NCBI RefSeq assembly: GCF_016920785.2
Contig: NW_024609857.1
Location: 134,533,094-134,597,093, forward strand
From: Ixodes scapularis
Lineage: Eukaryota > Arthropoda > Arachnida > Ixodida > Ixodidae
DNA: 64,000 nt
Direction: 5' to 3'
This document shows, piece by piece, positions 62,461-64,000 of this stretch. A program made the translations under genes and the position numbers. The notes beneath the pieces were generated by a model. The model saw only the letters and a list, made by a program, of their open reading frames with translations, did not search any database and was not told where the DNA came from. Each line of letters opens with the position of its first letter. Position 1 is the first letter of the stretch.

Positions 62461-63300
62461 CTAGCGGATACTCCGAGCTTGCCAGGGGCGCTGCAATCGC
62501 TTTTCGGCCGCGTTCCGCAGGAGTTGGCAGTATTGGCTTAAATGGTATTTGGTAACTTCGTCGCTGTGGGAAGTCTGTTGTGGCCTAATCATGACCGCAC
62601 CTCTTGCAGTGGTAAGTGCAGCATTGATCCATCGGAGCTGTGGCCAAGGGCTCCACACCGGGAGCAGTGGGCTGTTCGGAACGCCGCTCCGAATTTCCCT
62701 CCTGGCCGCAGTGGACATGTGCCCTCTTTATGCCCCAATACTCTCACATAACGCGGTGACCAGCGAGGTTGATGAGGTTGGGAACCGCCTTGTTCATCTC
62801 GATGCGGACGACCTTCGTTACGGTGTACATAGAGGGACGGTCTTTAAGCGTCGGGTGCGAGACGCCGAGAATATTGCCGTACGGCCCGAGCACCGCTTGA
62901 ATAACGTCGTCCGTTACATACGGCGGGAGTCGGAACACAAAGACATAAACCGTGCGTATCCCGACCTGTTCCAGTGGGACCGCGGCGGTACCAAGCAGCA
63001 GGCTGCCCTGCACTACCAACTTTTCGGCCGTCTGCGCTCAGTTGAAGGCGGCAAGAAACTTGCTTCCACCATGATGCTGAAGGTGACTTGCACCTTCAGC
63101 ACTGGCGATAATGGCAGCCAGGGTGTTGATGATGTGGTCCACAGGAATTTCAAACGGCGCTGAGAACACAAAGAACTGGACCGGGGGAATCCTGACCGTT
63201 AGCAGGGGTTGAGCTCCAGTGACGCGCGTGATGATGGTAGTCGCGGGCCACAGGGAGACGGTTCTTGCGAAGAATAAACAAAGAATGAACAAAGTCTACC
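62460..63300 (-). pseudogene. Retroelement gag/ORF1-like nucleic-acid-binding relic
   Basis: The minus-strand frames in order are TVRIPPVQFFVFSAPFEIPV (63038-63292), then FRLPPYVTDDVIQAVLGPYG and VVRIEMNKAVPNLINLAGHR (62744-63019). Cys/His-rich pieces follow (AHVHCGQEGN and TAHCSRCGALGHSS, in different frames near 62600-62740), resembling CCHC knuckles. The order RRM-like domain then knuckles is that of gag-like ORF1 proteins. At least two frame changes are needed, so the locus is not functional. Confidence 0.5.
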
Positions 63301-63547
63301 TCAAAACCGCTGCTTGAAATGTCGACCAAACCTTTAACAACCATGTCTCCCGGTGAAAACCAAATGAGCGAAGAAGCCCGAGACCTGTTAAACATTTATG
63401 AATGCTCTTGTAAACCCACTTGTCTCCTCTAAGACGTTAATAGGTACAGCCGAAGGCCTTCGTCAAATCTCCAGATACATTGTCGTTTAGCATTTGCGCC
63501 TTCTAGTACCGGTGACAAAAGCAAGCTCGACAGTAGTGCCAGCAGGT

Positions 63548-63668
63548 GAAACCGGTTTTGAAGATAACCGGTTATCCGGTTATTCGAATTAACGAATCAT
63601 TCGAAGTTGAAAACCGGATAACCGGATATTCGAATAACCGAATAAACTTCTCAGTTATTCGGTTCTGT
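63548..63668. repeat. hAT-type terminal palindromic region
   Basis: AACCGGTTATCCGGTTATTC and TTCGAATTAACGAATCATTC are followed by AAAACCGGATAACCGGATAT, then TTCGAATAACCGAATAA. Together they form several overlapping dyads. Such text is common at the ends of some hAT elements. The rest of the element is not visible in the window. Confidence 0.45.
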
Positions 63669-64000
63669 AAATATCAGAACATTCAACTATTCAATATTCA
63701 GTAGTGGAATCAAGATTGTTCAGTCATTAAAATTATTTATCAAATTAGCTTTACGCTTTGAGGGTTTCCCTGTCTTCACAGTAGGATACCTATTGTGAAA
63801 ATCAACGGAACTAAAAGGAGCAAATAAGTGTTGCATTTCGGACAGGCTGGTTGTTCTCAGGTCAGTACTCAAAAGCTTAATCTTGGTCCCCGGTGAAAAA
63901 AAAAAAACTTTTACACCGGAGTGGTCCGTCCCCCGGTTTCTCAATTGCGTGAGCATAAACAAAAATAAAGCTTCCCCGCTAAGTTTGACAGAAAACTTAA

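Overview
The window looks like repeat-dominated animal nuclear DNA. Its retroelement types (Penelope-like with GIY-YIG, Ty3/gypsy, Jockey/CR1-like LINEs, hAT, PIF/Harbinger-like, many tRNA-derived repeats) and my recognition of several repeat ends suggest a chelicerate, most likely a hard tick. The tick assignment is inference from family resemblance, not a database result. I found no convincing host protein-coding gene, rRNA, functional tRNA, CRISPR or bacterial feature. Almost every long ORF belongs to a transposable element, usually broken, or is a translation of a minisatellite.

Layout from left to right. 1-5400: old AT-rich inverted repeats, a palindrome-packed repeat (2450-3181), a small hAT MITE with a perfect 8-bp target duplication (3587-3916), and a promoter-like pair of NRF1 palindromes (about 5000). 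5430-13815: three nested elements, namely a hAT remnant split by a Ty3/gypsy element (5581-12374), whose 3' LTR is split by a 3.67-kb TIR element (8617-12286). 14280-20120: a CR1-like LINE relic split by a nearly complete Jockey-like LINE, whose ORF2 holds a 701-bp MULE-like foldback element. 20500-26025: three more copies of the palindrome-packed repeat, one of them split by a TIR element. 26100-30950: a LINE endonuclease relic, a Harbinger-like element, a foldback MITE and a hAT transposase pseudogene. 30952-35700: a gypsy LTR/gag relic, then mostly unassigned DNA with tRNA-like repeats.

35712-47626 is one minus-strand Ty3/gypsy element with 290-bp LTRs and an ACAT target duplication. Between its protease and reverse transcriptase sits a head-to-head pair of Penelope-like elements (39527-45274, 11-bp target duplication). 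One member of that pair contains a small minus-strand LTR element (40214-42124, TTAAC duplication) that has lost its reverse transcriptase. 48690-58550: a DDE-transposase-like fragment, a 5.1-kb TIR element with a perfect 8-bp duplication and YY1/CRE-like motifs at both ends, and a degraded gypsy pol plus LTR. 59255-60580: two directly abutting copies of the palindrome-packed repeat. 60600-64000: mostly unassigned DNA, with a gag/ORF1-like relic on the minus strand near 62460-63300 and a hAT-type terminal palindrome near 63550.

The most unusual system here is the palindrome-packed repeat family (2450-3181, 20497-20930, 23783-25316, 25491-about 25960, 59255-59878, 59879-60580). All copies share conserved ends, including a subterminal inverted repeat AGAGCGCAGCTCTT. 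Their cores differ and are built from arrays of perfect palindromes that match known transcription-factor sites (TGACGTCA, GTCACGTGAC) or other dyads (CCGCTAAATCTAGCGG). The architecture resembles non-autonomous Helentron-type elements (HINE/DINE-1). That assignment, and any regulatory role, is inference.
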